64,000 bases of DNA, from positions 620,001 through 684,000 of the forward strand of contig NZ_CP008874.1 in the NCBI RefSeq assembly GCF_001011115.1, read 5' to 3'. This document shows, piece after piece, positions 36,748 through 45,283 of this stretch; position 1 is the first letter of the stretch; the number at the start of each line of letters is the position of its first letter. The stretch is from Halanaeroarchaeum sulfurireducens. Its GTDB lineage: Archaea; Halobacteriota; Halobacteria; Halobacteriales; Halobacteriaceae. Position numbers and translations under genes: made by a program. The notes under the pieces are model-generated. The model saw only the letters and a program-made list of their open reading frames with translations. It had not been told where the DNA came from and searched no databases.

Positions 36748-37497
36748 ATGGGATGGATGGATACGATTCTGTCGCTCTTGGGGCTCAATTCGAAGGGCAA
36801 CCGAGGGACGTCTGCCGATCAGATCACGGTCGAACGCGAACCCGAGGCAAAGGCGGAGCGGGCCGTGAAAGAGCCGGTCGGGGCAGAGTCCGAGGAGGGT
36901 GACGACGATCTCGCCGAGACCGAAGTGACCGACTCCGAAAACAACGACGTGGCTGAGATCATCGAGGACGCCGTAGCAGCGGAGACCGACTCCGAAGCGG
37001 TCGACACACCCCACGGCGATGACGACGATACCGAACGCGTCGAAGACGACACCGCCGAAGTCGACAGCGACGAAGACGACACCGCCGAAGTCGACAGCGA
37101 CGAAGACGACACCGCCGAAGTCGACAGCGACGAAGACGACACCGCCGAGATTGACGGCGACGAAGACGACACCGCCGAGGTCGACGCGGGGGAGCCATCC
37201 GGGACCGACGACGCCGAGACAGACGTCACCGCGGACCCGGACACAGGAGTATCCGACGACGAGACGGCTGCGACGGACGATCGAGAATTGACGACGGAGG
37301 ACGCTTCGGCCGGCTCCGTGGAGGAAGGCGAACCGCTGACCGACATCAAGGGGATCGGGCCAGCCTATGCCGATCGCCTCACCGATGCCGGCGTCGACGA
37401 CGTCGCGACGCTCGTGTCGGCGGATCCCGACGCACTCTCCGAGGACATCGACGTCTCTCCGAAACGAATCCAACGCTGGATCGACCGGGCGCAGTAA
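36748..37497 (+). CDS. acidic repeat protein with C-terminal helix-hairpin-helix
   Basis: The 249-residue protein has three parts: a short basic/hydrophobic N-terminus (MGWMDTILSLLGLNSKGNRG), a long acidic disordered middle, and a C-terminal helix-hairpin-helix (LTDIKGIGPAYADRLTDAGV) near residues 197-240. The middle has five 10-residue units, DDTAEVDSDE or close variants, encoded by a 30-bp tandem repeat at 37045-37187. The hairpin suggests binding to DNA or to a DNA-bound protein. No homologue is recognised beyond the hairpin. Confidence 0.78.
   Translation: MGWMDTILSLLGLNSKGNRGTSADQITVEREPEAKAERAVKEPVGAESEEGDDDLAETEVTDSENNDVAEIIEDAVAAETDSEAVDTPHGDDDDTERVEDDTAEVDSDEDDTAEVDSDEDDTAEVDSDEDDTAEIDGDEDDTAEVDAGEPSGTDDAETDVTADPDTGVSDDETAATDDRELTTEDASAGSVEEGEPLTDIKGIGPAYADRLTDAGVDDVATLVSADPDALSEDIDVSPKRIQRWIDRAQ
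37045..37187 (+). repeat. 30-bp coding tandem repeat
   Basis: Three nearly identical units start at 37045, 37075 and 37105, with variant units at 37135 and 37165. They encode five copies of a 10-residue acidic unit. Confidence 0.9.
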
Positions 37498-37520
37498 GAC
37501 TGACCCGTCTCGGTGCGTTC

Positions 37521-37808
37521 TCACTCGATGGTGAATGCGGGGGGTTCTATCGCCTCGCTCTTGCATTCCGGGCAGCGGGAGGGGAGATTGAGCGGTTCGT
37601 CGAAGTCGTCGAACCCACAGTCACGACAGGTCGGCGGCCGGACGAGAAACTCCTCGTCCGTTCCGTCGACGCTCCGGGCCACGTGTCGCACGTGACGCAT
37701 GGCCGAGTCGATCGAGATGGCGTGGCGCTCGGCCAGCGACGCCGCCGTCTCCGCCCCGTCGCGGAGCGACGCCGCGATCTTTTCCCTGGTGGTGCGGGCG
37801 TTTTCCAT
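37521..37808 (-). CDS. winged-helix transcriptional regulator with zinc ribbon
   Basis: This 95-residue protein has an N-terminal helix-turn-helix (REKIAASLRDGAETAASLAE, then SIDSAMRHVRHVARSV) and a C-terminal zinc ribbon (CRDCGFDDFD ... CPECKSEAI). The arrangement matches predicted archaeal HTH/Zn-ribbon regulators. Targets are unknown. It is convergent with the acidic repeat gene and divergent from the nucleotidyltransferase gene, so it may regulate the latter, but no operator is seen. Confidence 0.82.
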   Translation of the reverse strand: MENARTTREKIAASLRDGAETAASLAERHAISIDSAMRHVRHVARSVDGTDEEFLVRPPTCRDCGFDDFDEPLNLPSRCPECKSEAIEPPAFTIE

Positions 37809-37929
37809 ACCGTCTTGGACGGGACCGTGGACTTTGTATCCGCCGGCTCCTCGATCGATCCCCGGTCCCTCTTCGGCCGTCGCCCGGACATGAAAAAGGA
37901 CTTAGGGGGCCTATGAGAACCTGAAAACT

Positions 37930-38898
37930 ATGGACGCTGTCGTTCTTGCCGGGGGATACGCGACGCGGTTGTGGCCGATCACGAAACATCGTCCGAAGAT
38001 GTTCCTCCCCGTGGGGGAGTCGACCGTCATCGACCGGATCTTCACGGAACTCGAGGCGGACGCCCGCATCGACACCGTGTACGTCAGTACGAACGAGCGG
38101 TTCGCCCCCGATTTCAGGGCGTTTCTCGCGGACGCGCCGTACGAGAAACCGCAATTGTCCGTCGAGGAGACCGTCGCCGAATCGGAGAAGTTCGGCGTCG
38201 TCGGCGCCCTCGCACAGCTCGTCGATCGGGAGGGGATCGTGGACGACCTCCTCGTCGTCGCCGGCGACAATCTCCTCGGCTTCGATATCGGCGATTTCAT
38301 CGACTTCTTCGAGGCGAAGGACGAACCGACCATCGCAGCGTACGACGTCGGCTCGCTCGAACGCGCGAAGTCATACGGCCTCGTCCAGCTCGCGGGAGCG
38401 GAGGTCGTCGACTTTCAGGAAAAGCCCGACGATCCGGAGAGTACGCTCGTCTCCATCGCGACCTACGGGTTCCCGGCCGAGACGTTGCCGTTGCTCGAAA
38501 CCTACCTCGACGAGGATCAGAACCCCGACGAACCCGGCTGGTTCATCGAGTGGCTCCAGTCGCGCGAATCGGTGTACGCCTACACCTTCGACGAAGCGTG
38601 GTTCGACATCGGGACACCGGAGAGCTACCTCGACGCCGTCCGGTGGGCACTCGACGGGGAGAACGTGATCGCGGAGAGCGCGACGCTCGAGAACGTGACC
38701 CTCGGTGAGAACGTCCACGTCATGGCCGACGCCGAGATCGTCGACTCCAACCTCGACTCGACCGTCGTCTTCGAGGGTGCCGAACTCCACGACTGTTCGG
38801 TTCGCGACTCCATCATCGACGAACAGACCTATCTCGAAGGTATCGACTTCTCCGGGGCGCTCATCGGCGCTCACACGACTATCTCCAACGGAGACTGA
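37930..38898 (+). CDS. sugar-phosphate nucleotidyltransferase
   Basis: The protein (322 aa) has the N-terminal nucleotidyltransferase signature VVLAGGYATRLWPITKHRPK followed by MFLPVGESTVIDRI, VVAGDNLLGFD and FQEKPDD; a C-terminal part with isoleucine-patch left-handed-helix repeats (ATLENVTLGENVHVMADAEI) follows. It should make an NDP-sugar, for example for glycans or S-layer glycosylation; the sugar is not determined. The stop codon lies in the first unit of a 31-bp tandem repeat (38878-39000). Confidence 0.88.
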   Translation: MDAVVLAGGYATRLWPITKHRPKMFLPVGESTVIDRIFTELEADARIDTVYVSTNERFAPDFRAFLADAPYEKPQLSVEETVAESEKFGVVGALAQLVDREGIVDDLLVVAGDNLLGFDIGDFIDFFEAKDEPTIAAYDVGSLERAKSYGLVQLAGAEVVDFQEKPDDPESTLVSIATYGFPAETLPLLETYLDEDQNPDEPGWFIEWLQSRESVYAYTFDEAWFDIGTPESYLDAVRWALDGENVIAESATLENVTLGENVHVMADAEIVDSNLDSTVVFEGAELHDCSVRDSIIDEQTYLEGIDFSGALIGAHTTISNGD

Positions 38899-39000
38899 GT
38901 CGAATCGAACTATCTCAAACGGCGACCGATTCGGATCGAATCATCTCGAACGGCGACTGAGCCGGACTGAACTACCGTGAACGGTGACTGATCCGAGCGG
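38878..39000. repeat. 31-bp degenerate tandem repeat spanning a stop codon
   Basis: Four units of 30-31 bp: 38878-38908, 38909-38939, 38940-38970 and 38971-39000. Unit 1 holds the last codons and stop (TGA 38896-38898) of the nucleotidyltransferase gene. The shared core is ACTATCTC-AACGGCGAC-GA with substitutions. It probably arose by local duplication of the gene end. Confidence 0.8.
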
Positions 39001-39015
39001 GAGTGGTCGATCCAC

Positions 39016-39729
39016 TCAGGCATCGCCGAGCCAGGCGTCACTGATCGCCAGGTGGCCCCGAGTCCCGTCCCAGACCGTCTCGCCTTCAAATTCTATCGGT
39101 CGATGCATATGGGGGGCGTCTGTCACGAGCGTCTCGAACTCGCCGCCCTCACCCAGGACGTGGACGCCGTACTCCTCGTTGAGCGCCTGTAATTCCGTGA
39201 ACGTGTCGGCGTCGAGACGGCGGCCGACCCAGGACTCGTCGAGGCCACGGGCGGCGACCTGGACGATGTACATCTCGAATCCGGCGTCGAGCATCGCGGT
39301 GCCGAGGGCGAGCGGATCCTCCTGCCAGAGCGGCGCGTACAGGTCGCTGTCGAGGCGGTCTGCCATCGCCGCGATGCGATCGGTCTGGAACTCACTCTCG
39401 ACCGCACCCGCTATCACGCCACGGACGCCACCGATATCGGGTGCAAGCTCGCGCAGTGCGGCTTCGAGGGTCGCCGTCTCTGCGTCCCCGCGATCGCTCG
39501 AATTGCGTTCTTCGAGCGCGGGCTGGGTAACCTCGACGAGCGGTATCCCGAGACTCTTGGCGGCCAGGCTCGCCAGATCGGTCGCCGGAACGTGGTACAT
39601 GTACGAATCGCCCTCCGGATGGACCGTGAGGAGGCGTCCCACGTCCAGCCCCTCCTCCAGCGCCCGGTAGAGCGCCCACGAGGAGTCCTTCCCGCCCGAG
39701 AACAGGCTCACCCATCGCCCTCGCGTCAT
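39016..39729 (-). CDS. dph6: diphthine-ammonia ligase
   Basis: This 237-residue ATP-PPase (DUF71 domain) amidates diphthine on elongation factor 2, the last step of diphthamide synthesis in archaea. The N-terminus has the PP-loop VSLFSGGKDSSWALYRA, then HVPATDLASLAAKSLGIPL and SDLYAPLWQEDPLAL. The last is a typical DUF71 motif. ATG 39729 begins the protein. It has no operon partner on its strand except the DUF373 gene 39 bases upstream. Confidence 0.92.
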   Translation of the reverse strand: MTRGRWVSLFSGGKDSSWALYRALEEGLDVGRLLTVHPEGDSYMYHVPATDLASLAAKSLGIPLVEVTQPALEERNSSDRGDAETATLEAALRELAPDIGGVRGVIAGAVESEFQTDRIAAMADRLDSDLYAPLWQEDPLALGTAMLDAGFEMYIVQVAARGLDESWVGRRLDADTFTELQALNEEYGVHVLGEGGEFETLVTDAPHMHRPIEFEGETVWDGTRGHLAISDAWLGDA

Positions 39730-39768
39730 GACCGATTTACGGGGTGGGGCCCTAAATGGGCCTCGGAC

Positions 39769-40908
39769 TCAGGCGACCTCACCGGATTCCTCGAACTCCC
39801 CAGCGAGATACGACGTGAGTCGGATGCCGGCGAGACTGACGAGGACGCCGAAGACCACGAAGACGGCGAGGTGCTCCTCGGGCGTGAGCGTGAACCCACG
39901 AATCGTCGCCGCGCCGATCTGCATCGGGGGGATCGACAGGCCGTCCACGTATCCGGCGCGTTCGATGAAGTATCCGGAGAATCCCCGTATCACGAGGCCG
40001 ACCGCGAGAACGCCGAAGGGGAGGTTCAGATACGAGTTCCGGACGCGTTCGTTTTGAATGACCTCGTCGAGGAGCCTGCCGGTGCTCGCCGCCAGCGCGC
40101 CCAGGGTCACCCAGGGGACGCTGTAGAAGGTAAAGGCCATTACCGTCACGAGCTGGATTTCGCGGAGGCCGTGCTCCGAGATACCAAGCACGCCCGCGAA
40201 GATACCGACCAGCGCGAGGCCGGCCGCGACGACGTAGGTGACGATGGAGACGCGCCCGGAGTACATGGCCTCGCGGGCCTGCGTCGAGAGATCGGACAGG
40301 TGGTCGTCCACAGAGAGGCCCTTGTAGAGCAAGAACAGGCCGATGACCGCGGCGATGGACCCGATCGCGACGGCGAGGCTGCTCAACATCAGGATGGCGG
40401 GGAAGACGAGGAGAACGATACCGATGGGAACGAGGACGGTCGTGCGGAGCTCTTCGTCCGCGAGGAACTGCTTGAGAAGGTAGTACGTGGATTCGAGGTC
40501 CCGCGCCTGGCGGACGACCACGCGGTCGACGGAGTCGACCTGAAGGCGGCTCTCGACGATCGGTAACAAGCGTTCGTCCTCCGTGCTGTCGATGACGACG
40601 ATCGCCGCGTCCGGGTCGTACCGCTCGATGAGCTCGTCCACCTCGCGGGCGATGGCCTGGTCGGCTCCGACCACGCCGTCGGTGTCGCCCGACACGACGG
40701 CGACGATCGCCTCTTCGTTTTCGTCGCGCAGGCTCCGCGTCACGTTCAGACCCTCGAGGAGGCAGTTGACCGTGGAGTCTTCCGGGTCGGCGATGCCCAG
40801 GTCGACGACCAACGACTGAATGGCCTCCCATCCAGCGATGGGCGTCGCCAGCCCGGTTTTCCGGGGCACGTCTCCCGCGCGGTCGATCACCACCACGAGC
40901 GTTCGCAT
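39769..40908 (-). CDS. DUF373 family membrane protein
   Basis: This 379-residue protein has a cytosolic N-terminal half (TLVVVIDRAGDVPRKTGLAT, AIVVIDSTEDERLLPIVESR) followed by about six membrane helices (TTVLVPIGIVLLVFPAILML, VAIGSIAAVIGLFLLYKGL and others). DUF373 is widespread in archaea; its function is unknown. The N-terminal part looks like a nucleotide-binding Rossmann-like domain. Gene spacing suggests co-transcription with dph6 downstream. Confidence 0.9.
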   Translation of the reverse strand: MRTLVVVIDRAGDVPRKTGLATPIAGWEAIQSLVVDLGIADPEDSTVNCLLEGLNVTRSLRDENEEAIVAVVSGDTDGVVGADQAIAREVDELIERYDPDAAIVVIDSTEDERLLPIVESRLQVDSVDRVVVRQARDLESTYYLLKQFLADEELRTTVLVPIGIVLLVFPAILMLSSLAVAIGSIAAVIGLFLLYKGLSVDDHLSDLSTQAREAMYSGRVSIVTYVVAAGLALVGIFAGVLGISEHGLREIQLVTVMAFTFYSVPWVTLGALAASTGRLLDEVIQNERVRNSYLNLPFGVLAVGLVIRGFSGYFIERAGYVDGLSIPPMQIGAATIRGFTLTPEEHLAVFVVFGVLVSLAGIRLTSYLAGEFEESGEVA

Positions 40909-40987
40909 TCTCTACCCGTTTTCTCTCCCCGATGGAATAAAAACCCTCGCTGTCGGTGTGCGGGGCCGCGGTATCCCCGGGCCGCCG

Positions 40988-41989
40988 TCAGCGAAATTCG
41001 AAGCTCGACGCGGTGTCGTCGTCGGCCAGCGTGCTCGCGAGGCCAGCGCCAAGCGCGAAGGTGACCCGTTCTGCACCCATCCGGAGTCGTTCCGACAGAC
41101 CGAGTTTGGGCTCGAAGTCCCGTATCTCCACGGCGTCGCCGATTTCGTCCGATACCCAGGCCTCGACCGCGTCGTCGGCGCCGAGTTCGTCGACCAGCCC
41201 TCGTTCGAGTGCTTCCTGCCCGAGAAAGACCTGTGCCTTCGTCTCCCGTACCGCCTCTTCGTCCAGGTCCCGTCCCGCCGTGACCCGGTCGACGAACGTC
41301 TCGTAGTAGTCGTCGACGATACCCTGTAGGTACTCCCGCTCCGCGTCGTTCATGTCCCGGAGGGGAATGCCGGCGTCCTTGTATTCCCCCGCGACGAGTC
41401 GCTCGTAGGTCAATCCCAGGCTGTCGAGCAATCCCTCGCCGGTGACGCGGGAGGCGATGACGCCGATGCTCCCCACGAGGCTCCCCTCCCGAGCGACCAC
41501 GTGGTCGGAGCCGCTCGCAATCCAGTACCCGCCGCTGGCACAGGTTCCAGTCGCGTAGGCGACTGTCGGGCCGTCGAAGTCCTCGACCGCCCGCCGAATA
41601 TCGTCACTCGGGACGATCTCGCCGCCGGGGGTGTCGAGTGAAACGACCAGCGCCCGAACGTGGGAGTCGGCGTCGGCCGTTTCGATCTGCTCGACGACGT
41701 CACGGGCCGTCACGGCCACCGGTTTCGTGGGCAGTCCGCCGGGCCGGTTCGCGATTGGTCCCTCGACCGAGACGCGGGCCACGTTGTAGCGGGCGACGAG
41801 GGCATCCGCGTACTCCCGACCGAGTCGCAGACCCAGGATCGCAGTGCTCAAAGCGAGGACGACCCCGAACAGCCTCGCCACGTTCCCGTCGGGGACGGTC
41901 ACGAAGACGACGAACCCGGCGACTGCGGCGAACACCGCACCCCCACCGATAATCGCCGTCTGAGCGAGTCGGGATCCTGTGGATGTCAT
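40988..41989 (-). CDS. sppA: signal peptide peptidase SppA (S49 family serine protease)
   Basis: The protein (333 aa) has two N-terminal membrane helices (about 12-31 and 38-57) and an S49 protease domain. The catalytic dyad appears as S152 in GTCASGGYWIAS and K204 in GEYKDAGIP. SVEGPIANRPG and SLDTPGGEIVPSDDI are family segments. SppA-type enzymes degrade cleaved signal peptides in the membrane. Its length is that of the short archaeal form. Confidence 0.93.
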   Translation of the reverse strand: MTSTGSRLAQTAIIGGGAVFAAVAGFVVFVTVPDGNVARLFGVVLALSTAILGLRLGREYADALVARYNVARVSVEGPIANRPGGLPTKPVAVTARDVVEQIETADADSHVRALVVSLDTPGGEIVPSDDIRRAVEDFDGPTVAYATGTCASGGYWIASGSDHVVAREGSLVGSIGVIASRVTGEGLLDSLGLTYERLVAGEYKDAGIPLRDMNDAEREYLQGIVDDYYETFVDRVTAGRDLDEEAVRETKAQVFLGQEALERGLVDELGADDAVEAWVSDEIGDAVEIRDFEPKLGLSERLRMGAERVTFALGAGLASTLADDDTASSFEFR

Positions 41990-42092
41990 AGGTGGGGTCT
42001 CGCCTCGAACGGGGATAAATGTTGACCGATCGATCGTTCTCGTCGCAACTCCTCCGCTTCCGAGAGAAATCCGTCAGCAGATCAAACCGTCG

Positions 42093-42992
42093 TTAGAGGT
42101 GACCGCTCTTCTGGAGTTTGCGAAGGTCCTCGGTGTCGAGGGTCTCGCCGTCCTTGAAGCGCTCGTAGATCTCTTCGGCCTCTTCGCGTGCCTCCTCGCG
42201 TTTCTCTGCGCGCTCGTCCTTGCGGTCTTCTTCCTCCTTTTTGTCCAGTTCGCGCAGACGCTTCTGGACGCGGACGAATGCCTCGTGATGGGCGTCGGCG
42301 GACTCCTGGGCCTCGACGAAATCCTCGTGCATTTCGTCGGCCTCGTCCCTGATGTCGTCGGCCTCGCGATAGGCCTCGATCATCTGGTTGTGATGTTTCT
42401 GGGCCCGGTCGGCGAGTTCCGTGACCTTGTCGTGGTGCTTGGAGGCTTCGGCCCGGACCTCCTCTGCCTCGTCGACGTACTCCTCGAGATCGTTGTTCTC
42501 GTCGAGTTTCTCCTTTTTGTCCTGGTACTCGTCGCGCTTGTCCTCGATCTTCTCGATGAGTTCGCGCTCGTCGTCCGCGGAGAGAACCTCCGTCTGCTGT
42601 TTGAACTCGAGTTCCTCGATCTCCTCTTTGAGCTGTTCGAGGTCCTTGCCCTCGTCGAGTTCAAGGTCTGATTTGAGATTCTCGACCTTCTCGAAGAGTT
42701 CGTTCGCCTTCGCGTTGAGCTCGTTACGCACCGACTTGTGCTCTTGGACCCGTTCGTTGAGCGTGTCGCGCTTTTCGCGGTGGTCCTGGGCCTCGTCGAC
42801 TCTCTCGCGTGTCTTCGCGTTCAGATCGTCGCGCTTGGAGGCCCGTTTGCTCGCGATCTGATTGAGTTCGTTCCGGCGGTCGCGGAACTGGCCGGCATTT
42901 TTGATGAGCTGGCCTTTCGATTTGTCCTGAAGCTGTTCGTCCGTGATGAGTTCGTCTGCGCTCGATACGCTGATTTCGATTTCCTCAGCCAT
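42093..42992 (-). CDS. archaeal coiled-coil protein of unknown function
   Basis: The 299-residue protein is almost wholly coiled coil, rich in Glu, Lys and Arg (SKGQLIKNAGQFRDRRNELN, VEEYDEAEEVRAEASK-like heptads). This matches a family of long archaeal coiled-coil proteins that has been misannotated as phosphoserine phosphatase. No enzymatic motif is visible. ATG 42992 starts the conserved AEEIEIS segment; the 13 extra upstream residues are not used. Confidence 0.8.
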   Translation of the reverse strand: MAEEIEISVSSADELITDEQLQDKSKGQLIKNAGQFRDRRNELNQIASKRASKRDDLNAKTRERVDEAQDHREKRDTLNERVQEHKSVRNELNAKANELFEKVENLKSDLELDEGKDLEQLKEEIEELEFKQQTEVLSADDERELIEKIEDKRDEYQDKKEKLDENNDLEEYVDEAEEVRAEASKHHDKVTELADRAQKHHNQMIEAYREADDIRDEADEMHEDFVEAQESADAHHEAFVRVQKRLRELDKKEEEDRKDERAEKREEAREEAEEIYERFKDGETLDTEDLRKLQKSGHL

Positions 42993-43301
42993 TGTTCGTA
43001 CCTCGATGCCATGCAGCTCGGGCGGAGACACACGCCTGCGGCTCGTCGGTTACATACCTGCGTCGATTGAGAGAACATCCGGTCATTCTCGCGCTGTGCT
43101 TTCCGAACGCCCGAAGCGTTCTGGTGATCCGTTCTACATGACCGCGCGGTTTAAATGTTGTGTTCGAGAAGGTGGTGAAAACCGCTAGCAGGACTCTTTC
43201 TGTGGCGGTCCGCCGTGCTCCGAGGTCCACGACCTGGGTCACTTTCACTTTCACTCCGCTCTAGGCTCGCTTTGAACTTGGTCCATGCCGTCGGTAGAAT
43301 C
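42993..43301. other. 309-bp intergenic region
   Basis: No convincing gene is found; short ORFs here look like chance. A TTTAAA box at 43150-43155 (self-complementary, so usable by either strand) and GGTATGTAA (minus strand, about 43050) may be promoters. GC falls around 43130-43190. Confidence 0.5.
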
Positions 43302-43460
43302 ATGCTCGCCGATCTCGCCTGCACCTGTGAACGGTGTGACGCGCCCCTCGACGACGACCACCTCCGTCTCACGATGGAGTCGGCCGGTGGCGTTCGCCAC
43401 GCCTACGAGTGCGATTGCGGCGCAGTTACCATCGCCGTTTCGGAGCCGGGCACGATTTGA
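43302..43460 (+). CDS. small cysteine-rich zinc-binding protein
   Basis: This 52-residue protein starts MLADLACTCERCDAPLDDDH and ends YECDCGAVTIAVSEPGTI. The paired cysteines CTCERC and CDCG are likely zinc ligands, in the style of short haloarchaeal zinc ribbons. ATG 43302 is chosen because the cysteine motif begins directly after it. A DUF371 gene follows 46 bases later on the same strand. Confidence 0.65.
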   Translation: MLADLACTCERCDAPLDDDHLRLTMESAGGVRHAYECDCGAVTIAVSEPGTI

Positions 43461-43506
43461 GCGCTCGGATGGCGGTTCTCAAGTGGCTCCGCCGCCGATC
43501 GTGGAT

Positions 43507-43926
43507 ATGTCCAGAAGCGAGTTCGTTCGTGCCGTCGGCCACGAACACGTTTCCGCAGACCACGAGAGCACCTTCGAGTTGACGACCGACGACTACCTCA
43601 CGCCCGCGGGCGATTGTATACTCGGCATCGAGGCCGACCGCTCCCCGGCAGATTTTTCTGCATCGTTCGTCGAGGCCTGTCGGGACGCAGACGCCGCGAT
43701 AACGGCGACCATCGAGGTGGCGGACCGCACGGTCACGATCACCGGTCGTGGGGACCCCGAGCTCACGTTCGAGAACGATCGCAGCATGGTCGGTCGAACG
43801 AGCACGTACGTGGACGACCGGACGATCATGGTCGAGGCGGACGCGGCCGCCGCCGATATCGACGATGACATCGTCGACGCCCTGGCCGACGGGGGATCCG
43901 TAACCATGGAGCTACGGGTGGAGTGA
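43507..43926 (+). CDS. DUF371 family protein
   Basis: This 139-residue protein starts with SEFVRAVGHEHVSADHESTF, then TTDDYLTPAGDCILGIEADR, which matches the conserved N-terminal segment of DUF371, an archaeal family of unknown function. The rest has beta-rich repeats (TIEVADRTVTITGRGDPELT) and an acidic end. Start ATG 43507 opens the motif. endonuclease III follows. Confidence 0.88.
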   Translation: MSRSEFVRAVGHEHVSADHESTFELTTDDYLTPAGDCILGIEADRSPADFSASFVEACRDADAAITATIEVADRTVTITGRGDPELTFENDRSMVGRTSTYVDDRTIMVEADAAAADIDDDIVDALADGGSVTMELRVE

Positions 43927-43974
43927 TCGACACCGAACGCCAGACTTGAGACGCCGCCGCACGGAGGCACGACC

Positions 43975-44790
43975 ATGAGCGACGACCCCGAGCCGAGCCG
44001 GAACATCTCCGGTGGCCACGACGGCGGTGGGGCGGCCGTCGAATTCGATCGCGGATCCGCCGAGACACGAGCGGAGGAAGTCGTCGACCGCCTGGGGGAG
44101 CTGTACTGGCAGAAGTCCTACGGCGGCCAGCACGCGTTCGTCTCCCTCGTCCGGACGATCCTCTCACAGAACACGAGCGATGCCGCGAGTCAGCCGGCCC
44201 ACGACCGACTGATGGACCAGTTCGACGACCAGGTGGACCTGGCCGCTGCACTCGCCGACGCGCCGACGGACGGTATCGTCAAGGCGATCCGCTCTGCCGG
44301 GCTCTACAACCAGAAGGCCGCCGTCATTCAGCGAGTTGCGGCACACGTGCGCGATGAGTACGGGGGCGCCGACGCCTTCGACCGGTACGTTCGAACGGAG
44401 GACGCCCATCAGGTCCGGGATACGCTCCTCCAGTTGAAAGGTGTCGGCCCGAAGACCGCAGATTGCGTCCTCCTGTTTGCCGGCGGCCGCGACGGAGTGT
44501 TTCCCGTGGACACACACGTCCATCGCATCTACCGGCGGCTTGGGATCGCACCGCCCGATGCCGACCACGAGGAGGTTCGCGAGGTGTTGGAGGCCCGTAT
44601 GCCCCCGGAGAAGTGCGGGTTCGGCCACACGGCGAGCATCCAGTTCGGCCGGGAGTACTGCACCGCTCGCGATCCGGCATGTCTCGGCGGTCCCGAAGCG
44701 TGTCCGCTCTACGACCTCTGTGACCGGGTGGGGGTCGACGTGGAAACTGGTACCACCGTGGATCCGGCCGACTCGACGGCTTCGCCGTAG
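43975..44790 (+). CDS. nth: endonuclease III
   Basis: The 271-residue base-excision glycosylase/AP lyase has the family layout. The catalytic lysine lies in LLQLKGVGPKTADCVLLFAG (helix-hairpin-helix) and the aspartate in VFPVDTHVHRIYRRLG. Four cysteines for the [4Fe-4S] cluster are in CTARDPACLGGPEACPLYDL and the C that follows. It removes oxidised pyrimidines. The first 45 residues are acidic and not conserved; ATG 43975 is the first start after DUF371. Confidence 0.94.
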   Translation: MSDDPEPSRNISGGHDGGGAAVEFDRGSAETRAEEVVDRLGELYWQKSYGGQHAFVSLVRTILSQNTSDAASQPAHDRLMDQFDDQVDLAAALADAPTDGIVKAIRSAGLYNQKAAVIQRVAAHVRDEYGGADAFDRYVRTEDAHQVRDTLLQLKGVGPKTADCVLLFAGGRDGVFPVDTHVHRIYRRLGIAPPDADHEEVREVLEARMPPEKCGFGHTASIQFGREYCTARDPACLGGPEACPLYDLCDRVGVDVETGTTVDPADSTASP

Positions 44791-44893
44791 TGTCCCGGAG
44801 TTAGAAAGTCTAAAAAATATTATACTGGGGCCAGGGAGCGCACGATGGGAGTCAGACGCGCGGCGTCCCATTCTTGATATGTGCTTCGAATGA

Positions 44894-44899
44894 TTTATC
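44894..44899 (+). promoter_or_regulatory. TATA box of the membrane protein at 44924
   Basis: TTTATC is centred about 27 bases upstream of ATG 44924, predicting a leaderless mRNA. The 5' flank of the site (44790-44890) is AT-rich near 44815 and has no gene. Confidence 0.5.
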
Positions 44900-44923
44900 C
44901 CTCTCGTCGACAGATTGACAACC

Positions 44924-45268
44924 ATGGTCGTTGGAACCATCGTCTCGTTCGTCGTCGCACTGCTCGTCGGTGGACTGGCGATTTACGTGGGGGCGCGCGT
45001 GGTCGCCGACGTGGACGATTACGGACACGCGGTCGTCACGGCGTTCGTCGGCGCGGTGGCCTGGGCGATCACCTCGTGGATTCCGCTGATCGGGACGCTC
45101 GTGGCGCTGGTCGCCTGGATCTGGGTCATCAACTGGCGGTACCCCGGCGGCTGGAAGAACGCCGCCATCATCGGCGTGATCGCCTGGCTGGCGGCGCTGG
45201 TTATTCTCATCGTTCTGAACGGTCTTTTCAATCTGGGAATCAGCGCGTTCGGTGTCCCTGGCGCCTGA
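44924..45268 (+). CDS. small integral membrane protein
   Basis: The 114-residue protein has four hydrophobic helices: VGTIVSFVVALLVGGLAIYV, HAVVTAFVGAVAWAITSWIP, GTLVALVAWIWVINWRYPGG and AAIIGVIAWLAALVILIVLN. No catalytic motif or family is recognised. It stands alone, convergent with the aCPSF1 gene. Confidence 0.78.
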   Translation: MVVGTIVSFVVALLVGGLAIYVGARVVADVDDYGHAVVTAFVGAVAWAITSWIPLIGTLVALVAWIWVINWRYPGGWKNAAIIGVIAWLAALVILIVLNGLFNLGISAFGVPGA

Positions 45269-45283
45269 GACGCGAACGACCCT

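Noticed and set aside
42985-43254. 89-codon minus-strand ORF in the 43-kb gap
   Set aside because: Composition lacks the acidic bias of the neighbours and there is no promoter at the proper distance.
43130-43300. Stable RNA gene (tRNA, 7S or RNase P)
   Set aside because: No cloverleaf, T-loop motif or signal-recognition-particle-type motif can be found by reading.
44791-44923. Inverted repeat GATGGGA ... TCCCATTC as a terminator
   Set aside because: No T-run follows it, and the loop is long, so it is not a convincing terminator.
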